This document shows, in pieces, positions 53,335 through 62,806 of a stretch of 64,000 nt of DNA (positions within the stretch are counted from its first letter, which is position 1; each line of letters opens with the position of its first letter). The notes beneath the pieces are model-generated. The model saw nothing but the letters and a program-made list of their open reading frames with translations. It was not told the DNA's origin and searched no databases. Location of the stretch: assembly GCA_017937025.1 (NCBI GenBank), contig JAGBEJ010000004.1, positions 248,001-312,000 on the forward strand, given 5' to 3'. The stretch is from Paludibacteraceae bacterium (GTDB lineage Bacteria > Bacteroidota > Bacteroidia > Bacteroidales > Paludibacteraceae). The position numbers and the translations under genes are program-made.

Positions 53335-54219
53335 TTATTTCTTGGTTGAGTCTCTTCTTGCGTACGCCTCGAGGTCGGCTTGCTCCTTCTTATGCTTGTA
53401 GTCAAGCACCTGCACGTATGCCAGGTTGTTGAAGTTCACCGAGAGCTCCACGTCTATGTCGTAGTAGTTGTCGTCTTCTCCTGTCTTGAAGTCGTGCACC
53501 GTTCCCACCATTATGCCTTCTGGGAAGAAGTCGGAGTATCCTGATGTCACGATGCTGTCGCCCTTCTTAATCTTGACGTGGCGTGGCACCTGCTTCATCT
53601 TTGCGTATCTTGGGTCGCCTCCGTGCCATACGAGCGAGCCGATGTCCTTTATCGTCGCTACAGTGTCCTTGTTCATTCTGCTCTTCACCTTGCAAGAGAT
53701 CTGCGACTTAGGGTTAAGCACTGGCATCACGACCGAGAAGTGCTTAGAGCACGCTGTGACTATGCCCACGATTCCGCAAGGCGACACAACGCTCATCTCC
53801 GGCTTCACGCCGTTTTCTGTTCCTCGGTTAAGTGTTATGAAGTTCTGCAGCTGTGATGTGCTGTTGTTTATCACTTTCGCTTGCAGACAAGTGTATTCGA
53901 GTTTAGGGTCAAGCGGAGAGTGAGCTATCGAGTCTCCGCTGTTCTTCATGCTTTGCAGCTTGTTCTCAAGAACGAAAACCTTGTTTCTGAGTTCCACGTT
54001 TTCCTTCGAGAGATCCTGGTTCACCTCCTTGAGGCTCAGGTAGTATGTGACAGCCTCTTCGACTTTGTATATCTCGCCGGTTATCTCGTTGCAGTTGCGG
54101 TAAAACACTGAGCGCTGGAAATAGTTGCCATTCACGATGAGTATGATGGCGTATAACTCCAACGCGAAGAAGAAGAAATAAATACCGTACTTTACGAAAA
54201 ACTTAATGAGGTTGTTCAC
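53335..54219 (-). CDS. mreC: Rod shape-determining protein MreC
   Basis: 294 residues. N-terminal membrane helix (FVKYGIYFFFFALELYAIIL), a short coiled coil (~60-95), then the periplasmic double beta-barrel: QNFITLNRGTENGVKPEMSV and SPCGIVGIVTACSKHFSVVMPVL are typical. Scaffold linking MreB to PBP2. Followed by a Lys/Glu-rich tail. 93 bp downstream of mreB, a gap that holds a degenerate palindrome. Confidence 0.93.
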   Translation of the reverse strand: MNNLIKFFVKYGIYFFFFALELYAIILIVNGNYFQRSVFYRNCNEITGEIYKVEEAVTYYLSLKEVNQDLSKENVELRNKVFVLENKLQSMKNSGDSIAHSPLDPKLEYTCLQAKVINNSTSQLQNFITLNRGTENGVKPEMSVVSPCGIVGIVTACSKHFSVVMPVLNPKSQISCKVKSRMNKDTVATIKDIGSLVWHGGDPRYAKMKQVPRHVKIKKGDSIVTSGYSDFFPEGIMVGTVHDFKTGEDDNYYDIDVELSVNFNNLAYVQVLDYKHKKEQADLEAYARRDSTKK

Positions 54220-54263
54220 TGTTCTTTGTCGTCGTTAATTACTTGTGTGGAATAATAACAAGA

Positions 54264-54291
54264 TAGAGACGCGAACCGAATCACGCCTCTA
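54264..54291. repeat. Degenerate palindrome between mreB and mreC
   Basis: TAGAGACGCG and CACGCCTCTA arms that pair at 8 of 10 positions around ~8 bp, the same outer sequence (TAGAGACG...CTCTA) as the elements at 11440-11515 and 63056-63173. On the minus strand it lies in the intercistronic RNA of the mre operon. Confidence 0.5.
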
Positions 54292-54312
54292 CCTGTTGAA
54301 TATTGCATTTGA

Positions 54313-55332
54313 TTATCTCATAAGGAAGTTGAACTTGTCAACGTTCTTAAGAGCGATACCAGTTCCTCTTGCTACGGCTCTCAATGGGTCCTCTGCGATG
54401 TGGAAAGGTATGTTGATCTTGTCAGAAAGTCTCTTGTCCAGACCGCGGAGCAGCGCTCCACCACCAGCCAGATAGATACCCTTCTTCACGATGTCGGCAT
54501 ACAACTCAGGTGGTGTAGCCTCCAGCGCGCTGAGCACAGCGGCCTCAATCTTGGAGATAGACTTCTCCAGACAGTGCGCTATCTCCTGGTAAGATACAGG
54601 CACGTCAAGAGGCAGGGCTGTCATTCTGTTAGGTCCGTGTACCAGATAATCCTCTGGTGGATCATCAAGCTCGGTCAGGGCGGCTCCTACGTTTATCTTT
54701 ATGAGCTCGGCAGTACGCTCTCCGATACGGATGTTGTGCTGGCGTCCCATATAGTCGATAATGTCCTCTGTGAGGTCGTCTCCTGCTATACGGATAGACT
54801 TGTTAGAGACGATACCGCCTAATGAAATAACTGCGATTTCGGTAGTACCTCCGCCTATGTCAACTATCATGTTGCCTTCTGGCGCCTCAACGTCGATGCC
54901 GATACCTATGGCAGCTGCCATTGGCTCGTATATCATGTACACGTCGCGGCCGCCGGCATGCTCAGATGAGTCGCGCACGGCACGGATTTCCACTTCGGTA
55001 GATCCTGAGGGGATACATACCACCATCTTAAGAGAAGGAGCAAAGAAGCGAGGCTTGTTGTTGATCATGGCTATCATGCCTCTAATCATCTGCTCAGCAG
55101 CGTAGAAGTCTGCGATGACACCATCTCTCAACGGACGAACGGTACGGATGTTCTCGTGTGTACGTCCGTGCATCTGCCTTGCCTGCTCTCCGATAGCGAT
55201 AAGTTTGTCGGTGCGACGGTCCAGCGCTACGACTGAAGGCTCGTCAACCACAATCTTATCATTGCACATGATAATGGTATTTGCGGTACCAAGGTCAATG
55301 GCAATTTCCTGTGTGAATGAGAATAGACCCAT
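54313..55332 (-). CDS. mreB: Actin-like rod shape protein MreB
   Basis: 339 residues. ATP-binding actin fold: IAIDLGTANTIIM (phosphate 1), MIVDIGGGTTEIAVISLGG (phosphate 2), the adenosine motif YLAGGGALLRGL. Membrane-bound filaments orient wall synthesis. 35 bp after purH. Confidence 0.97.
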   Translation of the reverse strand: MGLFSFTQEIAIDLGTANTIIMCNDKIVVDEPSVVALDRRTDKLIAIGEQARQMHGRTHENIRTVRPLRDGVIADFYAAEQMIRGMIAMINNKPRFFAPSLKMVVCIPSGSTEVEIRAVRDSSEHAGGRDVYMIYEPMAAAIGIGIDVEAPEGNMIVDIGGGTTEIAVISLGGIVSNKSIRIAGDDLTEDIIDYMGRQHNIRIGERTAELIKINVGAALTELDDPPEDYLVHGPNRMTALPLDVPVSYQEIAHCLEKSISKIEAAVLSALEATPPELYADIVKKGIYLAGGGALLRGLDKRLSDKINIPFHIAEDPLRAVARGTGIALKNVDKFNFLMR

Positions 55333-55367
55333 ATGGTTTATTTAAAAGGTTATCAAAAATTCCTTTA

Positions 55368-56960
55368 TCAATGTTTGAAATGTCTTCTGCCGGTGAATAC
55401 CATTGCGATGCCGAACTCGTCGCAAGAGTTGATTACCTCCTCGTCGCGAATGCTGCCGCCCGGCTGCACAATGTATTTGATGCCGTATTCGTTGCATGCC
55501 TCAACGCTGTCCTTGAAAGGGAAGAACGCGTCAGAGATAAGCACTGAATCCTCGATTTTGCATCCCTGCTTCAAGTTGAAGCGTGGGATTGTCAGTCGCT
55601 GCAAGCTGTCGATACGGTTTGGCTGTCCCATGCCTGCGCCTGTCAGCCAGTATGAGCCGTCGTCAGCCAGCGAAACGAGCGACATTGAGTTGCTCTTCAG
55701 GTATTTGCAAGCCTGTGTGCCGAATTTGGCCAAGTCTATCTGCTTCTCGCTGAAAGTCTTTTTTGTCACTGGCTTGTATTCTGTGTCCATGCCTTCGTCC
55801 TCGTCCTGAACCAGAAGTCCGCCGTTCACCGAACGATACAGCTTCTCGCCTGTGATAGCAGGCTTGATTGGTGTAACCAGGACACGGAGATTCTTCTTCT
55901 TAGCCAAGATTTCCTTAGCCTCGTCTGTGTATGAAGGAGCGATTATTATCTCGATGAATTTGCCAGAGAACCAGCTTGCTATCTCGGCGTCAACCTCGCT
56001 TGTGAAGCATACGATACCTCCGTATGCGCTCACAGGGTCGCCAGCCCAAGCCAGCTCCAGCGCTCTCATAGGAGTGCTTGCCACTGCCAGTCCGCATGGG
56101 TTCAAGTGCTTAACCACAGAGACAGCCACCTTGTTAGGCACGTTCTCTACTGAGTTGTATGCATCGCTTGCTGCCTTCCATGCAGCGTCGGCGTCGAGCA
56201 TGTTGTTGTATGATATTTCCTTTCCCTGCAGGCAAGGCGAGCCAGCCAGCGTGTGCTCCAGCTTTGTGTTAGCGAATTTGTAGAACACAGCCTTCTGGTG
56301 AGGGTTCTCGCCATAGCGGAGGTGTGTAGGATTGTTCAAGCTGATGCGAAGAGCGGACTCCTCGTTGTTGTCGAACCAGTTGAAGATGTGTGAGTCGTAG
56401 TTCGATGACACTGCGAAAGCCTCCTTTGCGAAGAACTTTCTCTCGTCAAGCGTAGTCTGTGCGCCGTTCTTCTCGAGGATGTCAAGAAGAGGCTTGTACT
56501 GTGCCTGTGAGGCTACGATAACCACGTCCTTGTAATTCTTGGCAGCGGCTCTGATGAGAGAGATACCGCCTATGTCGATTTTCTCGATGATGTCTTGTTC
56601 TGCAGCGCCTGAAGCGACAGTCTGCTCGAATGGATAGAGGTCCACGATAACGAGGTCTATTTCAGGTATCTCGTACTGCTTCATCTGCTCCTGGTCGCCT
56701 TGTTCGTCTCTTCTGCCGAGGATACCGCCGAATATCTTTGGGTGCAGAGTCTTGACTCTTCCGCCCAAGATAGAAGGATATGTTGTCAGTGATTCAACTG
56801 CCTGGCAAGGGACGCCAAGCGACTCGATGAAACTTTGAGTGCCACCGGTTGAAATAAGTGTCACACCGTCCTCGTGCAGTTTCTTCACGATATTGTCAAG
56901 TCCGTTGTCCTTGTGGAACACGGAAATCAGGGCGGATTTAATTTTTTTACTGTCAGCCAT
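55368..56960 (-). CDS. purH: Bifunctional AICAR transformylase/IMP cyclohydrolase
   Basis: 530 residues. Last two steps of purine synthesis. N-terminal MGS-like cyclohydrolase (GVTLISTGGTQSFIESLGV, then HPKIFGGILGRR), C-terminal transformylase with NPHQKAVFY, KHLNPCGLAVAS and the end QPGGSIRDEEVINSCDEFGIAMVFTG. First gene of the rod-shape operon; this purH-mreB order is usual in Bacteroidota. Confidence 0.97.
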   Translation of the reverse strand: MADSKKIKSALISVFHKDNGLDNIVKKLHEDGVTLISTGGTQSFIESLGVPCQAVESLTTYPSILGGRVKTLHPKIFGGILGRRDEQGDQEQMKQYEIPEIDLVIVDLYPFEQTVASGAAEQDIIEKIDIGGISLIRAAAKNYKDVVIVASQAQYKPLLDILEKNGAQTTLDERKFFAKEAFAVSSNYDSHIFNWFDNNEESALRISLNNPTHLRYGENPHQKAVFYKFANTKLEHTLAGSPCLQGKEISYNNMLDADAAWKAASDAYNSVENVPNKVAVSVVKHLNPCGLAVASTPMRALELAWAGDPVSAYGGIVCFTSEVDAEIASWFSGKFIEIIIAPSYTDEAKEILAKKKNLRVLVTPIKPAITGEKLYRSVNGGLLVQDEDEGMDTEYKPVTKKTFSEKQIDLAKFGTQACKYLKSNSMSLVSLADDGSYWLTGAGMGQPNRIDSLQRLTIPRFNLKQGCKIEDSVLISDAFFPFKDSVEACNEYGIKYIVQPGGSIRDEEVINSCDEFGIAMVFTGRRHFKH

Positions 56961-56989
56961 TTATGCTATTAAAAAATATTTTTAGGTCA

Positions 56990-56997
56990 CAAAGTTA
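56990..56997 (-). promoter_or_regulatory. Promoter -7 box TAACTTTG of purH-mre operon
   Basis: Minus-strand TAnnTTTG, 29 nt before the purH ATG. Confidence 0.7.
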
Positions 56998-57085
56998 TCA
57001 AAAATATGCGTATAGGAATACATATAAGAGGCATAAAATAAAGTTTTTTGAAAAAATAAGACCCATGTGTCTATACCAATGTGTG

Positions 57086-57109
57086 AAAATAGTATATTCG
57101 CACTATTTT
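57086..57109 (+). promoter_or_regulatory. Palindrome enclosing a variant -7 box, FKBP operon
   Basis: AAAATAGT (57086-57093) and ACTATTTT (57102-57109) are perfect inverted arms. The 8 bases TATATTCG at 57093-57100 inside match TAnnTTTG except T to C at the seventh place. Start codon of the first FKBP follows at 57144. The box lying within a palindrome suggests an operator. Confidence 0.5.
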
Positions 57110-57143
57110 ATATGCTTTTACGAATATATTAACAGGAAACAAA

Positions 57144-57728
57144 ATGGATAAAGTAAGCTATGCACTTGGTCTGAATATTGGCAACAATCTTTTGGACGCA
57201 GGTATCGACAAACTTGAGTGGGACAAATTTCTGAAGGGAGTGAAGGACTCGATGGAGAAAAATGACCAGGAAATGACAAACCAGGAGGCTCAGCAGGAGC
57301 TGAACAGCTTCTTCGCTAAGCTGCAGGCCGACGCCGAGGCGAAGAACTCGAAGCAGGAGAAGACTTTCCTCGACAACAACGCTAAGCGTGAGGAGATTAC
57401 TGTGCTGCCTTCGGGACTGCAGTACGAGATACTCACAGCCGGCGACGGCGCTAAGCCTAAGGCCACAGACAAGGTGAAGTGCCACTACGAGGGAACGCTG
57501 ATAGACGGAACAGTATTCGACAGTTCATACCGCAGAGGCGAGCCTGCCGTGTTCGGTGTGAACCAGGTGATAGCTGGATGGGTAGAGGCGCTGCAGCTGA
57601 TGTCTGTAGGCTCGAAGTGGAGACTCTACATCCCTTACAGACTGGGCTACGGCGAGCACGGAGCAGGAAGTTCCATCCCTCCATACTCAACACTTATATT
57701 CGATGTGGAGCTGCTGGATATTGTATAA
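57144..57728 (+). CDS. FKBP-type prolyl isomerase, cytoplasmic
   Basis: 194 residues, no signal peptide (MDKVSYALGLNIGNNLLDAG). N-terminal helical Mip-like dimerisation region (~1-85) and C-terminal FKBP domain (~95-194) with VKCHYEGTLIDGTVFDSSY and GWVEALQLMSVGSKWRLYIP. First of three tandem paralogues, 19 bp before the next. Confidence 0.92.
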   Translation: MDKVSYALGLNIGNNLLDAGIDKLEWDKFLKGVKDSMEKNDQEMTNQEAQQELNSFFAKLQADAEAKNSKQEKTFLDNNAKREEITVLPSGLQYEILTAGDGAKPKATDKVKCHYEGTLIDGTVFDSSYRRGEPAVFGVNQVIAGWVEALQLMSVGSKWRLYIPYRLGYGEHGAGSSIPPYSTLIFDVELLDIV

Positions 57729-57747
57729 CACAGAAAAACAATAAAGC

Positions 57748-58452
57748 ATGAAAAAGATAACTTGCATTTTACTGGTATTGGCGATGGCTGCAGGCGTATG
57801 CGCAAAGAAGAAGAGCTCTGCCGCCAAGGGCAACGACGTAGTGCTGACAAGCACGATGGACAGCGTGAGCTACGCAGTCGGAGTCAGTGTCGGCGTTGAT
57901 GTGAAGAAACAGCTGCTTGAGAGATTCCTCGACAACAAGCAGAACAACAAAGTTGTGGCCGAGGCGTTCCTTAAAGCCATAAGCGGCGATTCTGTAATCT
58001 TCAGCAAGCGCCAGGCGGACTCGATTTCTTCGACTTTCTTCGCTGCGGAGATGAAGAAAAAGAATGATGCATGGAAGACCAAGAACACCAACTTCTTGGC
58101 GACAAACTCGAAGGCGGCTGGCGTGATGACCACAGAGTCCGGACTCCAGTACAAGATGATAAAAGCCGGCAACGGCAAGAAACCATCTGCCAGCAACACT
58201 GTTAAGGTGCACTACGAGGGCAAACTGATAGACGGAACGGTATTCGACAGCTCAAGGAAGCGCCGCGAGCCGATAGAGTTCAGACTCGACCAGGTGATAA
58301 AAGGCTGGACCGAGGGACTGCAGCTCATGGACGAGGGTTCTGTGTACGAGCTCTACATCCCATACGAACTGGGCTACGGCGAGAGGCCTATGGGCAACAT
58401 CCCTGCATACTCCACACTGATATTCAACGTGGAGCTGCTCGAAATCAAATAA
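57748..58452 (+). CDS. FKBP-type prolyl isomerase, periplasmic
   Basis: 234 residues. Sec signal peptide MKKITCILLVLAMAAGVCA; the Cys lacks the small residue at -1 of a lipobox, so cleavage by signal peptidase I is likelier. Same two-part architecture: helical region then FKBP domain with VKVHYEGKLIDGTVFDSS and IKGWTEGLQLMDEGSVYELY. A periplasmic foldase is implied. Confidence 0.92.
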   Translation: MKKITCILLVLAMAAGVCAKKKSSAAKGNDVVLTSTMDSVSYAVGVSVGVDVKKQLLERFLDNKQNNKVVAEAFLKAISGDSVIFSKRQADSISSTFFAAEMKKKNDAWKTKNTNFLATNSKAAGVMTTESGLQYKMIKAGNGKKPSASNTVKVHYEGKLIDGTVFDSSRKRREPIEFRLDQVIKGWTEGLQLMDEGSVYELYIPYELGYGERPMGNIPAYSTLIFNVELLEIK

Positions 58453-58485
58453 CGCACAACATCTAAAAACAACTTATATTTAAAA

Positions 58486-59352
58486 ATGAAAAAGAGCTTA
58501 ATTATGGTCAGCGCGGCTGCAGTTGCAGTGCTGATGGCGTCTTGCTCAAACAAGGGCAACGACGAGTTGAACAATTCTGATGATTCGCTTTCATACGCTT
58601 ACGGAGTAGGCTACGGCAGCCACATCTCCGAGCAGTATCTCGAGGGCGCTAACGAGGGCGACAAGTACGACGCTCTGATGAAGGGCATCGAGGAAGGAAT
58701 GAAGGGCGACAGCATAATGAAGTATTATGTCGTAGGTCTTCAGATAGGCGACGAGCTGAGACAGGAGTCTGAGAACGGACTGATGAACGACTCGACTCTC
58801 AAACTGGACAAGGACAAGGTTTTCTACGCTCTTAAGAAGGCCATCGCCAAGGAAGAGCTGAAGATGACAAAGGAGCAGTCTGGCGAAGTGATACAAGACA
58901 TCATCCGCAAGAAGCTCGAGGCTGCATCGATAAGCAAGTACGGCGAATACAAGAAGCAGCAGGAGGCATTCTTGACCACGAACGGCAAGAGAGAGGGCGT
59001 TGTGACTACAGAGTCCGGTCTGCAGTACGAGATAGTGAAGGCTGGAAACGGTGCTAAGCCAACACTGAACGACATCGCTGTAGTATATTACAAGGGAACG
59101 CTGACCGACGGCACAGAGTTCGACTCGACAGAGAAGCACGGAGGCAAGCCTGCTGAGATGCCGCTCGCATCTCTCATCCCAGGATGGAAGGAGGCTTTGC
59201 AGCTGATGCCTGCAGGCTCTAAGTGGAAGATATACATCCCAAGCAACCTGGGCTACGGCTCAAACGACATGGGCACAATCAAGCCTTACTCTACCTTGGT
59301 GTTCGAGGTCGAGTTGCTTGAGGTTAAACCAGCAGCGCAGCCACAGCAGTAA
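58486..59352 (+). CDS. FKBP-type prolyl isomerase lipoprotein
   Basis: 288 residues. Lipoprotein signal with lipobox LMASC followed by SNKGND; in Bacteroidota acidic residues just after the Cys can steer to the surface, so it may face outward or stay in the inner leaflet. The helical region is longer than in its neighbours; the FKBP domain (~185-280) has VVYYKGTLTDGTEFDST and WKEALQLMPAGSKWKIYIP. Confidence 0.92.
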   Translation: MKKSLIMVSAAAVAVLMASCSNKGNDELNNSDDSLSYAYGVGYGSHISEQYLEGANEGDKYDALMKGIEEGMKGDSIMKYYVVGLQIGDELRQESENGLMNDSTLKLDKDKVFYALKKAIAKEELKMTKEQSGEVIQDIIRKKLEAASISKYGEYKKQQEAFLTTNGKREGVVTTESGLQYEIVKAGNGAKPTLNDIAVVYYKGTLTDGTEFDSTEKHGGKPAEMPLASLIPGWKEALQLMPAGSKWKIYIPSNLGYGSNDMGTIKPYSTLVFEVELLEVKPAAQPQQ

Positions 59353-59379
59353 GAAGACAATTAGTTTTTCATAAAGATG

Positions 59380-59420
59380 AGCGGCGGGATTCCGGTTGAA
59401 GGGGTTCTGCCGCTTTTTGT
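59380..59420 (+). terminator. Terminator of the FKBP operon
   Basis: AGCGGC...GCCGCT stem with partly paired interior and a TTTTTGTTT tail. Confidence 0.6.
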
Positions 59421-59471
59421 TTAACGTTGCATTTTTGTATGTGCTGAATACGATTACGGAAAAATTTCTTT

Positions 59472-59479
59472 AATTTCGC
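59472..59479 (+). promoter_or_regulatory. Variant -7 box TAATTTCG of fumarase
   Basis: One mismatch (C for T) to TAnnTTTG, 48 nt before the fumarase ATG; the same change is seen in the FKBP and DUF805 boxes. Confidence 0.45.
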
Positions 59480-59527
59480 TCCTTGTTAATCAACTTCAAA
59501 AAGAAACACAATAAACAATCGTAAAAT

Positions 59528-61180
59528 ATGGCTAACACACCAGAATTCAAGTACGCTCCTATGTTCCAGGTGGGCAAGGACGATACTGAGTACCGTTTGC
59601 TCTCGAAGGAGGGCGTTTCAGTAGGCGAGTTTGAAGGACACGAGATTCTGAAGGTCTCAAAAGAGGCTCTCACGCTGCTTGCACAGCAGGCTTTCCACGA
59701 CGTGGAGTTCATGCTGCGCCGCGAGCACAACCTTCAGGTTGCCGCAATCCTTAAGGACCCAGAGGCATCGGAGAACGACAAATACGTTGCATTGCAGTTT
59801 CTTCGCAATGCCGAGACAGCATGCAAGGGTATTCTGCCTTTCTGCCAGGACACTGGTACTGCCATTATTCACGCCGAGAAGGGACAGCAGGTCTGGACAG
59901 GCTTCGAGGACGAGGAGGCTCTCTCACGCGGCGTGTTCAACACATTCACACAGGATAATCTGCGCTACTCGCAGAACGCTCCGCTCAACATGTACGATGA
60001 GGTGAACACTCGCTGCAACCTGCCTGCACAGATTGACATCGAGGCTTGCGAGGGCGCGGAATACCGCTTCGTGATGGTGGCAAAGGGCGGCGGCTCTGCC
60101 AACAAGACATATTTCTACCCGATGACAAAGGCTACAATCCAGAACGAGGGCACTCTCATCCCATTCCTTGTGGAGAAGATGAAGAGCCTCGGAACAGCCG
60201 CTTGTCCTCCTTATCACATAGCATTCGTAATCGGCGGCACTTCGGCAGAGAAGAACCTTCTCACCGTAAAGCTCGCATCAATCAAGTATTACGACAATCT
60301 GCCTACAACAGGCGACGAGACTGGCCGCGCATTCCGCGACGTTGAGTTGGAGAAGAAACTTCTCGTAGAGGCTCACAAGATTGGTCTTGGCGCACAGTTT
60401 GGCGGAAAGCATCTTGCTCACGATATCCGCGTGGTTCGTCTGCCACGCCACGGTGCATCTTGCCCAATCGGTATGGGCGTAAGCTGCTCTGCCGACCGTA
60501 ACATCAAGGCTAAAATTAACAAGGATGGTATCTGGCTCGAGAAGATGGATTCAAACCCATCAGAACTCATTCCTGAGGAATATCGTCGTCCGGGCGAGGG
60601 CGCAAAGGGCGTTGAGATCGACCTCGACAAGGGTATCGATGCCGTTCGTGCCGAGCTTTCTAAATATCCGGTCAGCACACGCGTAAACCTCAAGGGTACA
60701 ATCATCGTGGCGCGCGATATAGCTCACGCTAAGCTCAAGGCTCGTCTTGACGCGGGCGAGGCAATGCCTGATTACTTCAAGAATCACCCGATTCTGTATG
60801 CAGGACCAGCCAAGACTCCAGAGGGCTATCCTTGCGGCTCTATGGGACCGACAACTGCCAACCGCATGGACCCATACGTTGACGAGTTCCAGGACAACGG
60901 CGCATCTCTCGTGATGATAGCCAAGGGCAACCGTTCACAGGTGGTTACCGATGCCTGCAAGAAGCATGGCGGATTCTATCTCGGCACAATCGGAGGCGTG
61001 GCTGCCGTTCTTTCACAGAGCAGCATCAAGAGCATCGAGTGCGTTGAGTATCCGGAGCTCGGCATGGAGGCAATCTGGAAGATTACAGTAGAGGATTTCC
61101 CTGCGTTCATCTTGGTCGATGACAAGGGCAACGACTTCTTCCAGCAGCTGAAGCCTTGGTGTCCAAACTGCAACAAGTAA
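59528..61180 (+). CDS. Class I fumarate hydratase (iron-sulfur)
   Basis: 550 residues. Interconverts fumarate and malate using a labile [4Fe-4S] cluster, important in the anaerobic fumarate/succinate pathway of Bacteroidota. N-terminal domain with [19 protein letters not shown] (cluster Cys, near residue 105), [15 protein letters not shown], then [37 protein letters not shown] (Cys ligands near 318), and a C-terminal beta domain with [16 protein letters not shown]. Single-chain A-B fusion, as in E. coli FumA/FumB. Confidence 0.95.
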   Translation: MANTPEFKYAPMFQVGKDDTEYRLLSKEGVSVGEFEGHEILKVSKEALTLLAQQAFHDVEFMLRREHNLQVAAILKDPEASENDKYVALQFLRNAETACKGILPFCQDTGTAIIHAEKGQQVWTGFEDEEALSRGVFNTFTQDNLRYSQNAPLNMYDEVNTRCNLPAQIDIEACEGAEYRFVMVAKGGGSANKTYFYPMTKATIQNEGTLIPFLVEKMKSLGTAACPPYHIAFVIGGTSAEKNLLTVKLASIKYYDNLPTTGDETGRAFRDVELEKKLLVEAHKIGLGAQFGGKHLAHDIRVVRLPRHGASCPIGMGVSCSADRNIKAKINKDGIWLEKMDSNPSELIPEEYRRPGEGAKGVEIDLDKGIDAVRAELSKYPVSTRVNLKGTIIVARDIAHAKLKARLDAGEAMPDYFKNHPILYAGPAKTPEGYPCGSMGPTTANRMDPYVDEFQDNGASLVMIAKGNRSQVVTDACKKHGGFYLGTIGGVAAVLSQSSIKSIECVEYPELGMEAIWKITVEDFPAFILVDDKGNDFFQQLKPWCPNCNK

Positions 61181-61189
61181 GATTACAAT

Positions 61190-62737
61190 ATGAATTTTGA
61201 CATCTCAAGAAAAACGAGAATGAAAGGAACGACTTTATCATCTATCCGACGAGTGGCTATAACGCTGCTCGTCATGCTTTTTACAACGGCGAGTGCTTGG
61301 GCACAGTTTTTCCCACCAACAAACTACCAACTCTCCTTGAGCGCAAACTATCAGGGAGGTGCTATAGGAATGGTTGATGTTCCAATTTCTGAACCAACCA
61401 CCACCTATACGCTAACACAAAATGATGAACCAATCCGTACAGATTATATATTTGAAGGTTGGTCAACATCATCGACAGGGGATGTAGAATATAAAACTGG
61501 TGACCCGGTAGAATTAACTGGCAATTTGACGCTTTATGCGATATGGGAGGACGCTCCCTATGAATTGACATACACTATCACCAATAAAGAAAAAAAACAA
61601 GTGGAGTTGTCAGGATATGAAGGAGATAAGCCCGCAGGAGTCTTGAACATCCCTGCCACCGTTACAATAAATGGTATAGAATATTCTGTGACGAGCATTG
61701 GGGAAAAAGCCTTTGAGAATTGTGACAACCTTCAATCTGTCACTATCCCTAATAGCGTTACGAGCATTGATTTTAGTGCCTTTTTGTGGTGTAGAAACCT
61801 TCAATCTGTCACTATCCCTAATAGCGTTACGAGCATTGGGGATTGTGCCTTTGCTGCTTGTAACAGCCTTCAATCTATCACTATCCCTAACAAGGTGACG
61901 AGCATTGGAAATCATGCCTTTGAAAATTGCACAAACCTTCAATCTATCACTATCCCTAACAAGGTGACGAGCATTGGGGCTTATGCCTTTTCTTGGTGTG
62001 AAAACCTTCAATCTGTCACTATCCCTAACAGCGTGACAAGCATTGGAAATCATGCCTTTGAGTTTTGTTACAGCCTCCAATATGTCAATATCAATGGCAA
62101 TCCGAAGATTGGAACTGACGCCTTTTGGAAAACCCCTGCGACTGTGGCAATTAACCTGACGGCAAGCCCAATAGACGGAGATTATTGGACTACCTTCTAT
62201 AACAACGGCTATAACTTCCAAGCTGATGGGAATACCACGGTGTATAAAGGAACGGTGAATGAATCATCACTCATGCTGACGGAAGTGGAAGACAAGATTG
62301 TAAATTCTGGCACAGCGGTAATACTGAAATCATCAGGCAATCCAGTTATGACTCTTACAGAATCAGGCAGCAGCGATACTAACGGCAACGACCTGCGAGG
62401 TATAAGCGATAGGACCTTGCGTACAGATGTTATATCCAATTTCAGCGCTAACGAGATTTACACAATGGGCAATACATCGGCAGGCTTCGGTTTCCACAGA
62501 TACACAGGTGAGTATGTTCCGGCAGGTGAGGCATTTCTTCCACTCAACACAGATGGGGCTGTGGTTGAGAGTTTTGCTATTGTTTTGCCCAGCGTTTCGT
62601 CAACAGGTATTAAGCCCGTTTCTTCCGACAAAGATTTGCAGAAACACTGGTTCACTATCAGCGGCGCACGTCTGGGCGGCAAGCCTTCACATCCAGGCGT
62701 TTACATTAATGGAAACAAGAAGGTGATGATTAAATAA
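61190..62737 (+). CDS. BspA-like LRR protein with InlB-type repeat
   Basis: 515 residues; start 61190 (an ATG at 61220 is equally possible and gives a shorter signal region). Signal peptide ends ASAWAQ. Residues ~45-125 hold a Listeria-Bacteroides repeat (EGWSTSSTGDVEYKTGDPV, LTGNLTLYAIWED), then five to six LRR_5 units of 23 residues (LQSVTIPNSVTSIG plus A-F-x-x-C), a beta domain, and a C-terminal tail ISGARLGGKPSHPGVYINGN like those on secreted Bacteroidales proteins. Only 9 bp after the fumarase stop, with no promoter seen. Confidence 0.85.
   Translation: MNFDISRKTRMKGTTLSSIRRVAITLLVMLFTTASAWAQFFPPTNYQLSLSANYQGGAIGMVDVPISEPTTTYTLTQNDEPIRTDYIFEGWSTSSTGDVEYKTGDPVELTGNLTLYAIWEDAPYELTYTITNKEKKQVELSGYEGDKPAGVLNIPATVTINGIEYSVTSIGEKAFENCDNLQSVTIPNSVTSIDFSAFLWCRNLQSVTIPNSVTSIGDCAFAACNSLQSITIPNKVTSIGNHAFENCTNLQSITIPNKVTSIGAYAFSWCENLQSVTIPNSVTSIGNHAFEFCYSLQYVNINGNPKIGTDAFWKTPATVAINLTASPIDGDYWTTFYNNGYNFQADGNTTVYKGTVNESSLMLTEVEDKIVNSGTAVILKSSGNPVMTLTESGSSDTNGNDLRGISDRTLRTDVISNFSANEIYTMGNTSAGFGFHRYTGEYVPAGEAFLPLNTDGAVVESFAIVLPSVSSTGIKPVSSDKDLQKHWFTISGARLGGKPSHPGVYINGNKKVMIK
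61729..62073 (+). repeat. Five tandem 69-bp repeats in the BspA-like gene
   Basis: Units start at 61729, 61798, 61867, 61936 and 62005, each beginning CCTTCAATCT and encoding 23 residues. Neighbouring units share long identical stretches (units 1-2, and 3-4), a sign of recent slippage or gene conversion. Confidence 0.95.
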
Positions 62738-62756
62738 CGCATAACAGACGTTTAAA

Positions 62757-62793
62757 CAAAAATCCCGGCTCGTTAGAGTCGGGATTTTTTTGT
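62757..62793 (+). terminator. Terminator of the fumarase/BspA transcript
   Basis: AAAATCCCGGCTC/GAGTCGGGATTTT stem with GTTA loop and TTTTTTTG tail; one G-U pair on the + strand only. Confidence 0.85.
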
Positions 62794-62806
62794 GAGTAGA
62801 GTTTCC

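Noticed and set aside
61729-62073. 69-bp direct repeats as a CRISPR or satellite
   Set aside because: They are in frame and encode leucine-rich repeat units of the BspA type.
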